Made by a program: the position numbers and the translations under genes. Shown here one piece after another: positions 1 through 8,119 of a DNA stretch of 21,485 nucleotides. Numbering within the stretch: the first letter of the stretch is position 1; every line of letters starts with the position of its first letter. The notes under the pieces were generated by a model, which was not told the DNA's origin, did not search any database, and saw only the letters and a program-made list of their open reading frames with translations. The stretch is from an uncultured Bacteroidota bacterium (lineage in GTDB: Bacteria; Bacteroidota; Ignavibacteria; UBA10030; UBA8401): the NCBI GenBank assembly GCA_937920105.1, contig CALETH010000124.1, forward strand, positions 1 through 21,485, given 5' to 3'.

Positions 1-1
1 G

Positions 2-301
2 ATTCCACTTCATTATTATTTATTACTATCAGCATTTATGTTTTGTGTAGGTGCTGTTGGTGTGGTAACACGTCGCAACGCCATTGTTGTTTTTATGTGC
101 ATTGAACTCATGCTAAACTCTGTCAATCTCACACTTGTTGCATTCTCATCATATCTTGGAGATGCGACGGGGCAAATGTTAGTATTTTTTGTGATGGTTG
201 TTGCCGCAGCAGAAGCCGCAGTTGGTCTTGCAATTATTATTTCACTCTTTAGAAATAAACAAACTGTCAATATTAATGAGATTAATATTTTGAAATGGTA
301 G
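2..301 (+). CDS. nuoK: NADH-quinone oxidoreductase subunit K (5' end outside window)
   Basis: Small membrane subunit of respiratory complex I, part of the proton-translocating arm. The reading frame is open from base 2, reading IPLHYYLLLSAFMFCVGAVG, so an ATG at 38 is an internal Met and the true start lies before the window. The segment RRNAIVVFMCIELMLNSVNL carries the conserved membrane-buried Glu of NuoK (IELMLN), and the second conserved Glu is in the VVAAAEAAVGLAI helix. Three hydrophobic helices are visible, as expected for this roughly 100-residue subunit. It lies upstream of nuoL, nuoM and nuoN in the usual order for the end of a nuo operon, although a small gene separates it from nuoL. 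Family assignment is secure. Confidence 0.95.
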   Translation: MPLHYYLLLSAFMFCVGAVGVVTRRNAIVVFMCIELMLNSVNLTLVAFSSYLGDATGQMLVFFVMVVAAAEAAVGLAIIISLFRNKQTVNINEINILKW

Positions 302-330
302 TTTTATAATTGAAAGTTGAAAATTAAAAA

Positions 331-807
331 TTGAAAAAATTATCACTATTTAAATTTTTTATCGTATTACTGGCAACAAATTTATATTCTGATACGAAAG
401 ATACAGCACAAGTAGAAATCACAGATTTTATTAAAAATAAAGAGAGTGAATACAAAGTACCTGTTGAAATAACAAAAATTGTAAAAGGGGATGTTAATAG
501 CGATACATTGGAAGACGTTGTTATTAATTATGCAGTGAATGTAGGATATCCTGGAAATGCTTCCGAAAATTATATTGCAGTTTTTTTAAAAAAGGATAAT
601 GAAAAATTGCATTATATAACTGAAGTTGGTGCAGGATTTTTTGGCACTGCAGAGGGAGAATTACTTAGTCTATAAAAAATACATGATGGTGTTATTCACA
701 TAAAATCGTATAAATATCAAGAAGATGCTGGAGTGTGTTGTCCGAGTATTGAAAAAGAATATCAATATAAATTTATCAATAATACTTTAGAGAAAATAAA
801 AAATTAA
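331..807 (+). pseudogene. Small exported hypothetical protein split by an in-frame TAA
   Basis: I do not recognise the family. From a TTG at 331 the frame encodes a signal peptide (MKKLSLFKFFIVLLATNLYS) and a soluble domain containing GDVNSDTLEDVVINYAV, which resembles the start of a calcium/FG-GAP-like or LprE-like fold. It stops at TAA 673-675 after GELLSL. The same frame then stays open to 807 and continues sensibly with HDGVIHIKSYKYQEDAGVCC and a Lys-rich end, giving about 157 residues if the TAA is ignored. The simplest reading is one nonsense substitution in a recently intact gene; a sequencing error or recoding is possible. No good ribosome site precedes 331, and the TTG start is chosen only because it places the signal peptide correctly. 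It lies between nuoK and nuoL but has no obvious complex I role. Confidence 0.6.
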
Positions 808-833
808 TGGATTCCTGTTTTCGCAGGGATGAC
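808..833 (-). repeat. Short palindromic repeat, GTCATTCC family
   Basis: On the minus strand this reads GTCATCCCTGCG, an AAAA stretch, then CAGGAATCCA. It forms a hairpin with arms ATTCCTG (811-817) and CAGGGAT (824-830). It closely matches the element at 13331-13358 in opposite orientation. It begins directly after the last codon of the broken gene and lies 52 bp before nuoL. Confidence 0.65.
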
Positions 834-884
834 AAACTCAAAGTTACAATTTCCATAATTCATATTATCCATTTTTAAAACATT

Positions 885-2813
885 ATGTATCATTACGTTG
901 GTCTTATCGTACTTTTTCCTCTTATCGGATTTTTTATTAACGGACTCTTTGGTTCAAAAATAAAATCCGAAAAACTCATCGGCACAATTGGAACTCTCGC
1001 CATAACATTATCTTTTATCACCACACTTGCAATCTTTTTTGAAATGCTTTCGTTTCCTGCAGAAGAGAGAAAACACATTGTAACTCTTTTTCAGTGGATT
1101 GCTGCTGGTTCACTTTCTGTGAATGTTGCTTATCAAGTTGACCAACTTTCTATTATTATGACACTCATTATTACCGGAGTGGGAAGTTTAATTCATTTGT
1201 ATTCCATCGGTTACATGCACGACGATAAAAGTTTTTGGAGATTTTTTACCTATCTCAATCTTTTTATTTTTGCAATGCTTAATCTTGTTCTTGCTGATAA
1301 TTATTTGTTGATGTTTTTGGGCTGGGAAGGAGTTGGTTTGTGCTCTTATTTATTAATTGGATTTTGGTATGATAGAAATTTTGAAAAAGGCACAACCGGT
1401 GATGCAGCAAAAAAAGCATTCATCGTTAATCGTATTGGAGATTTCGGATTTTTACTCGGAATGTTTTTAATCTTTACTTTGTTTGGTTCACTCACGTATG
1501 ATAATATTTTTCCACAAGCAGCATTAATGGAAAAAGGAAATTCCGTTATTATGTGGGCAACATTATTACTTTTTATCGGAGCAACAGGAAAGTCTGCACA
1601 AATTCCGTTGTATGTTTGGTTGCCAGATGCAATGGCAGGTCCAACTCCGGTTTCTGCTCTCATCCACGCTGCAACAATGGTTACTGCGGGAATTTATATG
1701 GTGTGTCGCAGTTCCGTATTGTTTGCACTTGCACCTCTCACATTAGAAATTGTCGCAATCATTGGAGTAGCAACGGCAATTTTTGCCGGCTCAATTGGAT
1801 TGGTGCAAAATGATATTAAAAAAGTTCTTGCGTATTCAACAGTCAGTCAACTTGGATACATGTTTTTGGGTTGTGGTGTTGGTGCGTTTGCTGCGGGATT
1901 ATTTCATGTGATGACTCACGCATTTTTTAAGGCATTATTATTTTTGGGTTCTGGTGCAGTAATTCACGCAATGCACGAAGAGCAAGATATCCAAAAAATG
2001 GGTGGATTGAAAAAATATATGCCAATTACGTACAAAACATTTTTTATTGGTGCGTTGGCAATTTCTGGTATTCCGCCGCTTTCTGGCTTTTTTAGTAAAG
2101 ATGAAATTTTATGGAAGGCATTTGCTGATGGTTCACCAATTCTATGGTTTGTTGGTGCTGTTGCTGCTGGTTTAACAGCGTTTTATATGTTCCGACTTGT
2201 TTCTCTTACATTTGAAGGAAAAGAACGTTTTGACCATCATCATGTACATCCACATGAAGCACCAAAAACAATGGTGATTCCATTAATAGTACTTGCAGTG
2301 CTTTCTATCTTAGGTGGATTTATTGGAATTCCGCACAGTCTTGGTGGAGGAAATCAGTTTGAACATTTTCTTGAACCAATTTTTGCTCAAGCCAACGAAA
2401 TTATGAATATTCCTTCTCATGAACTTTCCGCGATTGAATATATTTTGATGACTCTTTCTGTGTTGCTCGCAATGTTCAGTATTTATTTTGCACGTAAAAT
2501 ATATTTACAGAAAAAAGAATTGGCAGAACAATGGGCAGGAAAATTTTCCGGAATGTACAAATTGTTGTATAACAAATATTTTGTTGATGAAGTGTATGAT
2601 GCAACTATAGTGAATCCCACCGTAAAAGTTTCGGAAAAAATGTTGTGGAAGGGTGTAGATGTTGGCGTAATTGATGGAATTATTAACGGTGGTTCTAAAT
2701 TAGTAAATGTTTGTGCGGATTCATTCCGAAAAATACAAACTGGTGTTACAGAAACCTATGTCGTCTATTTCCTTATTGGAATTATTTTTGTGTTGGGTTG
2801 GTTGTTGATGTAA
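885..2813 (+). CDS. nuoL: NADH-quinone oxidoreductase subunit L
   Basis: Antiporter-like distal subunit of complex I, 642 residues, close to the usual length for bacterial NuoL. The sequence is almost entirely transmembrane helices. The conserved channel residues are visible: Glu148 in FLGWEGVGLCSYLLIGFW, and Lys236 in GATGKSAQIPLYVWLPDAM followed by AGPTPVSALIHAATMVTAG. A His-rich loop (DHHHVHPHEAP, about residues 449-459) precedes the last helices, as is common in NuoL. The C-terminus (about 520-642) contains the lateral amphipathic helix and final anchor helix. The ATG at 885 gives a normal N-terminus (MYHYVGLIVLFPLIGF). Its TAA stop shares one base with the start of the next small gene, which implies translational coupling. 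Confidence 0.97.
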   Translation: MYHYVGLIVLFPLIGFFINGLFGSKIKSEKLIGTIGTLAITLSFITTLAIFFEMLSFPAEERKHIVTLFQWIAAGSLSVNVAYQVDQLSIIMTLIITGVGSLIHLYSIGYMHDDKSFWRFFTYLNLFIFAMLNLVLADNYLLMFLGWEGVGLCSYLLIGFWYDRNFEKGTTGDAAKKAFIVNRIGDFGFLLGMFLIFTLFGSLTYDNIFPQAALMEKGNSVIMWATLLLFIGATGKSAQIPLYVWLPDAMAGPTPVSALIHAATMVTAGIYMVCRSSVLFALAPLTLEIVAIIGVATAIFAGSIGLVQNDIKKVLAYSTVSQLGYMFLGCGVGAFAAGLFHVMTHAFFKALLFLGSGAVIHAMHEEQDIQKMGGLKKYMPITYKTFFIGALAISGIPPLSGFFSKDEILWKAFADGSPILWFVGAVAAGLTAFYMFRLVSLTFEGKERFDHHHVHPHEAPKTMVIPLIVLAVLSILGGFIGIPHSLGGGNQFEHFLEPIFAQANEIMNIPSHELSAIEYILMTLSVLLAMFSIYFARKIYLQKKELAEQWAGKFSGMYKLLYNKYFVDEVYDATIVNPTVKVSEKMLWKGVDVGVIDGIINGGSKLVNVCADSFRKIQTGVTETYVVYFLIGIIFVLGWLLM

Positions 2814-3199
2814 TGAAAAAGATAATATTTATAAATATTTTTTTACTCTTATTCTTTTTTATTAATGGAAATTCACAGCAATCTGATTCAATATGTGTTA
2901 TAAAAAATGCAATAATCTATTCTACAATTGATAGTGATTCTGCTCAGCGTCAATTTCCTTATGATGAGGTTGTTAAATTTTCTCTTAGTAATATTGAAGG
3001 TGATAGTGTAAAAGTAAAATTAACCAATACAGAAGGTACTCTTATTTATGAAAAAGATTTAGGTTTTTTCCCTCATGGAAATTATACAATTGAATTTCAA
3101 AATATGTACTGCAAAGGGGTTTATTTTGCAACAATAAAATTGACAGAAACTACATTTACAAAAGTATTAATGTTGATTCCATCAATAAAAAAAGAATAA
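2813..3199 (+). CDS. Small exported protein with a sorting-domain-like fold
   Basis: 128 residues from the ATG at 2813, which overlaps the nuoL stop (TAATG). Longer upstream starts in this frame run through nuoL and are not credible. The N-terminus MKKIIFINIFLLLFFFINGN followed by SQQSDS is a clear Sec signal peptide. The mature part has a beta-rich pattern: VKVKLTNTEGTLIYEKDLGF, then HGNYTIEF, CKGVYFATIKL and a final TKVLML. This resembles the secretion sorting domain seen at the end of type IX cargo (compare VILKVYNVLGKEV, AGVYSVKF and SGVYFYKI in the gene at 6387), but here it is essentially the whole protein. I infer a small exported protein of that fold; its function is unknown. The position between nuoL and nuoM implies co-transcription with complex I. 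Confidence 0.7.
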   Translation: MKKIIFINIFLLLFFFINGNSQQSDSICVIKNAIIYSTIDSDSAQRQFPYDEVVKFSLSNIEGDSVKVKLTNTEGTLIYEKDLGFFPHGNYTIEFQNMYCKGVYFATIKLTETTFTKVLMLIPSIKKE

Positions 3200-3232
3200 A
3201 AAATGATTTTGGTAAAATAAAATGTAATAATA

Positions 3233-3349
3233 GCCACGACATTTATGTCGTGGAAAATATTCACAAATGAGTTTTGGACTTTAGTCCGAAATATTTTGAC
3301 TAAAGTCAAAAGTATAATCAAAATAATCCACGACCTGAAGGTCGTGGCA
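3233..3349. repeat. Cassette of four palindromes before nuoM
   Basis: Four adjacent perfect palindromes occur in one intergenic gap. They are CCACGACAT/ATGTCGTGG (3234-3253), GGACT/AGTCC (3276-3287), TTTTGACT/AGTCAAAA (3294-3311) and CCACGACCT/AGGTCGTGG (3328-3347). The first and last are near copies sharing CCACGAC/GTCGTGG and bracket the two inner ones, which share a GACT/AGTC core. This is the layout of a composite REP/BIME-like repeat. None has a T-tract suited to termination, and the surrounding operon continues into nuoM. The cassette could affect mRNA stability or simply be a mobile palindromic unit. Confidence 0.75.
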
Positions 3350-3368
3350 ATAAATTTTTAATTTCTCT

Positions 3369-4889
3369 ATGCTCACATATCTTCTTTTTTCACCATTTAT
3401 CGGAATACTTCTTCTTTTTTTCATCAACAAAGAAAAATTATCACTCATTAAATGGATTGGAGTAGGAACATCACTCATTTCGTTTGTGATTTCTTTAGCA
3501 CTATATTTTCAATTTGATGCTGCCAATACACAAATGCAATTTGTTCAACAAGTGCAATGGATTTCTGCTTTAGATATTTCGTACTACGTTGGCGTTGATG
3601 GACTTTCCATTCTCCTAATTGTTCTCACAACATTCCTTACACCAATTGCACTCATCGGTTCATGGGATTCTATCACCGTACGATTAAAAGAATATGTGAT
3701 GTTCATGTTATTGTTGGAAGTAGGGATGCTCGGAGTTTTTCTTTCTGTAGATTTATTTTTGTTTTATGTTTTTTGGGAAGCAATGTTAATTCCCATGTAT
3801 TTCATTATTGGAATTTGGGGAGGGAAAGAAAAAATTTACGCTGCAACAAAATTTTTCATTTATACAATGGCAGGTAGTTTGCTAATGTTGATTGCTATTT
3901 TATGGTTGGGATATTATGCTTCAACATTACCAGATGGAATGTTCACAACAAATTTGCAAAAGTTGTATGCTATTGCACCATCAATTCCAATGAACATTCA
4001 ATTATGGTTATTTCTTGCATTTGCACTTTCGTTTGCAATCAAAGTTCCATTATTTCCGCTTCACACATGGCTGCCGGATGCACACGTTCAAGCACCAACA
4101 GCCGGCTCAGTAATTCTTGCGGGTGTATTATTAAAAATGGGAACGTACGGCTTGCTTCGTTTTTGTCTTCCATTATTTCCGGATGCTTCGTTACAATGTG
4201 CATCATATATTTCTACACTTGCCGTTATTGGTATTGTGTATGGTGCATTAGTGGCAATGGTTCAAACAGATATTAAAAAATTAGTTGCCTATTCTTCCGT
4301 AAGCCACTTGGGTTTTGTAGTGTTGGGAATTTTTTCTATGACGGAAGAGGGAATACAGGGTGGAATTATTCAAATGATAAATCACGGACTTTCTACTGGT
4401 GCATTATTTTTATTGGTGGGAATGATTTATGATAGAAGACATACACGAGAAATTTCCGCCTATGGTGGAATTGCAAAACAAGTTCCGCTTTTTGCAACAT
4501 TCTTCTTAATTGTAACATTTTCATCTATTGGACTTCCGGGATTAAATGGATTTGTTGGAGAATTTTTAATTTTATTCGGTTCATTTCAATCTCGCATTTT
4601 AGGAAATTATATCTATGCAATAATTGCTGCAAGTGGAGTAATTTTTGCAGCAGTGTATATGTTGTGGATGTATCAACGAGTATTTTTTGGAAAACTCACA
4701 AATCCGGAAAATCAATCTCTCACTGATTTAACTAAACGAGAAATTGGTGTATTAATTCCTTTAATTATTTTTATTGTGTGGTTAGGTGTATATCCAAAAC
4801 CATTTTTGAATTTATCTGCAGAAACCACAAAACAATTAGTGAAAAAAATTGAGCAAGTGAAAAGTGGCAATGTAACGTTGGGACAATAA
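3369..4889 (+). CDS. nuoM: NADH-quinone oxidoreductase subunit M
   Basis: Antiporter-like proton-pumping subunit of complex I, 506 residues, normal length for NuoM. The key buried residues are present: Glu137 in FYVFWEAMLIPMYFIIGIWGG and Lys225 in SFAIKVPLFPLHTWLPDAHV, followed by QAPTAGSVILAGVLLKMGTYG. The DIKKLVAYSSVSHLGFVVLG segment is the conserved discontinuous-helix region shared with Mrp antiporters. There are about 14 transmembrane helices. The ATG at 3369 has no visible Shine-Dalgarno, like most genes here. It follows the palindrome cassette and precedes nuoN by 27 bp, so it is probably co-transcribed with it. Confidence 0.97.
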   Translation: MLTYLLFSPFIGILLLFFINKEKLSLIKWIGVGTSLISFVISLALYFQFDAANTQMQFVQQVQWISALDISYYVGVDGLSILLIVLTTFLTPIALIGSWDSITVRLKEYVMFMLLLEVGMLGVFLSVDLFLFYVFWEAMLIPMYFIIGIWGGKEKIYAATKFFIYTMAGSLLMLIAILWLGYYASTLPDGMFTTNLQKLYAIAPSIPMNIQLWLFLAFALSFAIKVPLFPLHTWLPDAHVQAPTAGSVILAGVLLKMGTYGLLRFCLPLFPDASLQCASYISTLAVIGIVYGALVAMVQTDIKKLVAYSSVSHLGFVVLGIFSMTEEGIQGGIIQMINHGLSTGALFLLVGMIYDRRHTREISAYGGIAKQVPLFATFFLIVTFSSIGLPGLNGFVGEFLILFGSFQSRILGNYIYAIIAASGVIFAAVYMLWMYQRVFFGKLTNPENQSLTDLTKREIGVLIPLIIFIVWLGVYPKPFLNLSAETTKQLVKKIEQVKSGNVTLGQ

Positions 4890-4916
4890 TAAACTTATTA
4901 ATAAATTGTAAATTTT

Positions 4917-6341
4917 ATGGAATTCTTTTCAAAAGCAGACCTCATTGGAACATTACCATTACTTGTTGTATTTGGATGTTCATTACTACTACTTCTTCTT
5001 GACGCATTGTTCAAAGATGCAAAAAAACTTGTTTTCTCCGTTGGCATTATTGGAATGCTGACTGCCATTGGATGCTCTTTATATACATTTCCACTTTCAG
5101 CAACTGCATTTTCTGATATGGTGCTTGTTGGTGGATATGCAAGTTTTTTTAATATTCTTTTTCTCACCATTGGAATTATCGTTTTTCTTCTTTCATATTC
5201 TTATTTAGAAAAACAACACTATCATCTAAAAGAATTTTACACACTTATTGTAATTTCTATTTCGGGAATGATGTTAATGGCATCTTCTGCAGATTTAATT
5301 ATTATTTTTCTTGGAATAGAAATAATGTCCGTATGTTTTTACGTACTTGCAGGTTATAAAAGAATAAAAGTAGAAGGAAATGAAGCAGCATTAAAATATT
5401 TTCTTCTCGGTGCATTTGCTACCGGATTTTTATTGTATGGAATTGCACTTATTTATGGAACAATGGGAACAACAAATCTCATCCGTATTTCGCAAAACTT
5501 TGACGCATTTTCTCATCCACTATATTTAGCTGGCTGGGGATTATTGCTTATCGGATTTTCTTTTAAAATTGCCGCAGTTCCATTTCACATGTGGGCACCG
5601 GATGTCTATGAAGGTTCTCTCACCACTGTGACAGCATTAATGTCCACCGGAGGAAAAGCTGCAGCCTTTTCTTCATTCATTCTTGCATTTTCAATTCCGC
5701 TTTCCATGCACAACGAAAAATTGATGATGGTCATAGCAATTCTTTCTGCTGCTTCAATGCTAATCGGAAATGTTTTTGGACTTGCACAAAAAAATATTAA
5801 ACGGATGCTTGCTTATTCCAGCATTGCTCATGCTGGTTATATGTTGGTAGGACTTGCTTCCGGAACAAAGTTAGGAATGGATGGAATCATATTTTACCTC
5901 ATCTCATATTCACTCACCAATCTTGGTGCGTTTGGAATAATTTCTATTTTTGAAAAAGAAAACGGCGGAAATCTTTCGTATGAAGATTATGCAGGACTTG
6001 GTTCACGAAAACCAATACTTGCAGCGTTACTCTCTTTATGTATGTTTTCACTTGTTGGAATTCCACCTTTTGCCGGTTTTATCGGAAAATATTATTTATT
6101 TGCAAGTGCCGTACAATCCAACTTAACATGGCTTGCTATTATTGGTGTGATGACCAGTTTGGTTTCAACATATTATTATTTAAGAATTGTTGTGTACATG
6201 TATTTTAGAGAGTCACAGCAAAGCGAATTAATTTTTGTTCCATCATTAGCATTAGCAAGTGTAGTCCTAGTAAGTATAGGTATTTTTATTTTTGGAATTT
6301 TCCCATCACTTATTTTAAATGTGATACAAAATTTATTGTAA
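4917..6341 (+). CDS. nuoN: NADH-quinone oxidoreductase subunit N
   Basis: Third antiporter-like subunit of the complex I membrane arm, 474 residues, typical length for NuoN. Visible hallmarks are Glu135 in IIFLGIEIMSVCFYVLAGYK, Lys217 in GFSFKIAAVPFHMWAPDVYE followed by GSLTTVTALMSTGGKAAA, and the NIKRMLAYSSIAHAGYMLVG segment. About 13-14 transmembrane helices are evident. It ends the nuo operon: the next gene has its own ribosome-binding site, a different function and a distinct base pattern. No hairpin terminator is visible in the 45 bp after it, so some read-through into the secreted protein gene is possible. Confidence 0.97.
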   Translation: MEFFSKADLIGTLPLLVVFGCSLLLLLLDALFKDAKKLVFSVGIIGMLTAIGCSLYTFPLSATAFSDMVLVGGYASFFNILFLTIGIIVFLLSYSYLEKQHYHLKEFYTLIVISISGMMLMASSADLIIIFLGIEIMSVCFYVLAGYKRIKVEGNEAALKYFLLGAFATGFLLYGIALIYGTMGTTNLIRISQNFDAFSHPLYLAGWGLLLIGFSFKIAAVPFHMWAPDVYEGSLTTVTALMSTGGKAAAFSSFILAFSIPLSMHNEKLMMVIAILSAASMLIGNVFGLAQKNIKRMLAYSSIAHAGYMLVGLASGTKLGMDGIIFYLISYSLTNLGAFGIISIFEKENGGNLSYEDYAGLGSRKPILAALLSLCMFSLVGIPPFAGFIGKYYLFASAVQSNLTWLAIIGVMTSLVSTYYYLRIVVYMYFRESQQSELIFVPSLALASVVLVSIGIFIFGIFPSLILNVIQNLL

Positions 6342-6373
6342 GAATAACGAATCAGTAAATTAATAACTACTAC

Positions 6374-6379
6374 AAGGAG
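6374..6379 (+). promoter_or_regulatory. Ribosome-binding site for the secreted propeller gene
   Basis: AAGGAG seven bases before the ATG at 6387. It stands out because few genes in this window have a recognisable Shine-Dalgarno, and it suggests efficient independent translation of this exported protein. Confidence 0.7.
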
Positions 6380-6386
6380 AACATCT

Positions 6387-8054
6387 ATGTTCAAAACAAT
6401 TACCCTTATCTCATTTATATTATTACTAGTGTATGGCATATCCAATGCTCAACTTTCTAATACGCCAAGTAATGTGTGGGGACAACCGGATTTTAATTCT
6501 TATAATAGTGGTATAAGTGAAAAAAATCTAAATACTCCTTATACAGTAGCTGTAGATGAAGTTCGCGGAAAAATTTATGTGAGCGATTTTGGTAATAACC
6601 GTGTGTTAAGGTTTTCTTGGGATTCTATCAATATAACATATCCCTCAGCAGAAATGGTTTTTGGGCAGCAAGATTTTATTTCTGGCTCGGCGAATAGAGG
6701 AACAACAGCTAATCTTAATACATTAAACGCTCCTACAGGAGTTACTGTTGATAATGAAGGAGCACTTTATATAGCAGATGCTGGAAATAATCGCATATTA
6801 CGATTTGATAAAGCCTATGCAGCAACATTGAATGATTCTGCAGAAGCCGTATTTGGTCAATCAAATTTTACTTCTATCACTAGTGGTACTTCCAGTAATT
6901 TAATGTCTTATCCGATGGCTGTTGCTTTAGATGAAGACACTCTATACGTTAGTACAGGTCATCGTGTATTAAAATTCAAATCTGCATCTTTTGTTACTAC
7001 AAATCCTGCTGCAGATACGGTATTTGGTCAACCAGATTTTACTTCAAACAATCCTGGCTGTAGTGCTTCAGTAATGGATGGAGCTGTCGGTGTAGTTGTT
7101 AATAATGGAGTATTATATGTTGCAGAAGCATATAACAATCGTGTGCTACGTTTTAGTAATGCACGTTCTAATCATACTATTGCAGATGCCGTATTTGGTC
7201 AGCCAAATTTTACCTCGTCAAGTGTCGTAACTTCAAGTTTAAATTACCCTTTTTATCTTAGTATGGATGGAAACGGGACATTATATGTTGCAGATAGAGT
7301 GGGTTTCCGTGTGGGAATATTTTTTAATGCTTCACAGAAGCCCCAAACTGGTGGCTCTATAGATAATTCTATCCCAACTACTGGTAATCTCGTAGGTGTG
7401 GGTATTGTTAATAATTATAATAGTACTGGTAAACTTTTGGTTATACAAGATTATAATAATCGCATCCTTATCTTTAACTCACCTACACCACTACCTGTTC
7501 AAATTATCAACTTTAATATAAGAACCAATGCTAAACTCATCCAACTCTTGTGGCAAACAGCAACAGAACAAAGTAACTATGGCTTTGAAGTTGAACGAAA
7601 ATCTCTCAATGACTTATGGCAAAAAGTCGACTTTGTTCAAGGAAAAGGTACAACTACCACAACCAATAATTATCAATACACAGACTATAATGTTCATGAA
7701 GGAAAAACTTATACCTATCGTTTAAAACAAATTGATACCGATGGAAAAGTAAACTATAGTCAGGAACAAAGCATTACTGTTGGGGTTCCCACTTCTCCTT
7801 CTTTATCGCCTAACTATCCTAATCCGTTTAATCCTACTACAATGATAAATTATCAACTTGCAGAAAAAGGAAAGGTAATATTAAAAGTCTATAATGTGTT
7901 AGGAAAAGAAGTTGCAACGTTAGTGAATGAAGAACAATCTGCTGGAGTCTATAGTGTAAAATTTAATGCATCATTACTTTCTAGTGGTGTGTATTTTTAC
8001 AAAATTACTTCTGGTAGTTTTATAGATATGAAGAAGATGGTATTGTTGAAATAA
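6387..8054 (+). CDS. Secreted NHL/beta-propeller protein with type IX sorting domain
   Basis: Exported protein of 555 residues. Residues 1-21 are a signal peptide ending GISNA before QLSN. Residues about 30-365 hold repeated NHL-like blades: NGALYIADAGNNRILRF-type strings recur as GKIYVSDFGNNRVLRF, GALYIADAGNNRILRF, GVLYVAEAYNNRVLRF and others. Between them a VFGQxxFTS motif recurs at about residues 31 (as VWGQPDF), 91, 155, 202 and 249. Residues about 370-465 form an FN3-like domain (LLWQTATEQSNYGFEVERKS). Residues 474-555 are a Por-type sorting domain (PNYPNPFNPTTMINYQL, then SSGVYFYKITSG, ending KKMVLLK). I infer release to or anchoring on the cell surface by the type IX system. Ligand or activity is unknown. 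It has its own ribosome site and is followed by a terminator, so it is likely a single-gene unit. Confidence 0.85.
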   Translation: MFKTITLISFILLLVYGISNAQLSNTPSNVWGQPDFNSYNSGISEKNLNTPYTVAVDEVRGKIYVSDFGNNRVLRFSWDSINITYPSAEMVFGQQDFISGSANRGTTANLNTLNAPTGVTVDNEGALYIADAGNNRILRFDKAYAATLNDSAEAVFGQSNFTSITSGTSSNLMSYPMAVALDEDTLYVSTGHRVLKFKSASFVTTNPAADTVFGQPDFTSNNPGCSASVMDGAVGVVVNNGVLYVAEAYNNRVLRFSNARSNHTIADAVFGQPNFTSSSVVTSSLNYPFYLSMDGNGTLYVADRVGFRVGIFFNASQKPQTGGSIDNSIPTTGNLVGVGIVNNYNSTGKLLVIQDYNNRILIFNSPTPLPVQIINFNIRTNAKLIQLLWQTATEQSNYGFEVERKSLNDLWQKVDFVQGKGTTTTTNNYQYTDYNVHEGKTYTYRLKQIDTDGKVNYSQEQSITVGVPTSPSLSPNYPNPFNPTTMINYQLAEKGKVILKVYNVLGKEVATLVNEEQSAGVYSVKFNASLLSSGVYFYKITSGSFIDMKKMVLLK

Positions 8055-8085
8055 TTTGAAAGAAAATTAATAACTAAATATCTTT

Positions 8086-8115
8086 TGCCACACTTATTGC
8101 TGTGTGGCATTTTTA
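8086..8115 (+). terminator. Rho-independent terminator after the propeller gene
   Basis: Stem TGCCACAC (8086-8093) and GTGTGGCA (8102-8109) with an 8-base loop, followed by TTTTTATTTT. It lies 31 bp past the stop of the secreted protein. The next gene starts only a few bases after the T-tract. Confidence 0.85.
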
Positions 8116-8119
8116 TTTT

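Noticed and set aside
1346..1663. Antisense open frame in nuoL
   Set aside because: A codon-pattern shadow of a conserved membrane protein with no independent support.
2711..2812. Upstream extension of the small gene at 2813 into nuoL
   Set aside because: The extension is out of frame with nuoL and coding only by chance; the ATG at 2813 directly yields a signal peptide.
3233..3349. CRISPR-like array
   Set aside because: The repeats are palindromic, only two are alike, and there are no regular spacers or cas genes.
3553..4276. Alternative-frame proteins within nuoM
   Set aside because: Overlap a clearly conserved gene and show only composition-driven Cys/Ser-rich translations.
8102..8119. 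GTG start giving the oxidoreductase six extra residues (MWHFYF)
   Set aside because: The GTG and following bases form the right arm and T-tract of a terminator hairpin; the ATG at 8120 directly precedes the conserved Rossmann segment.
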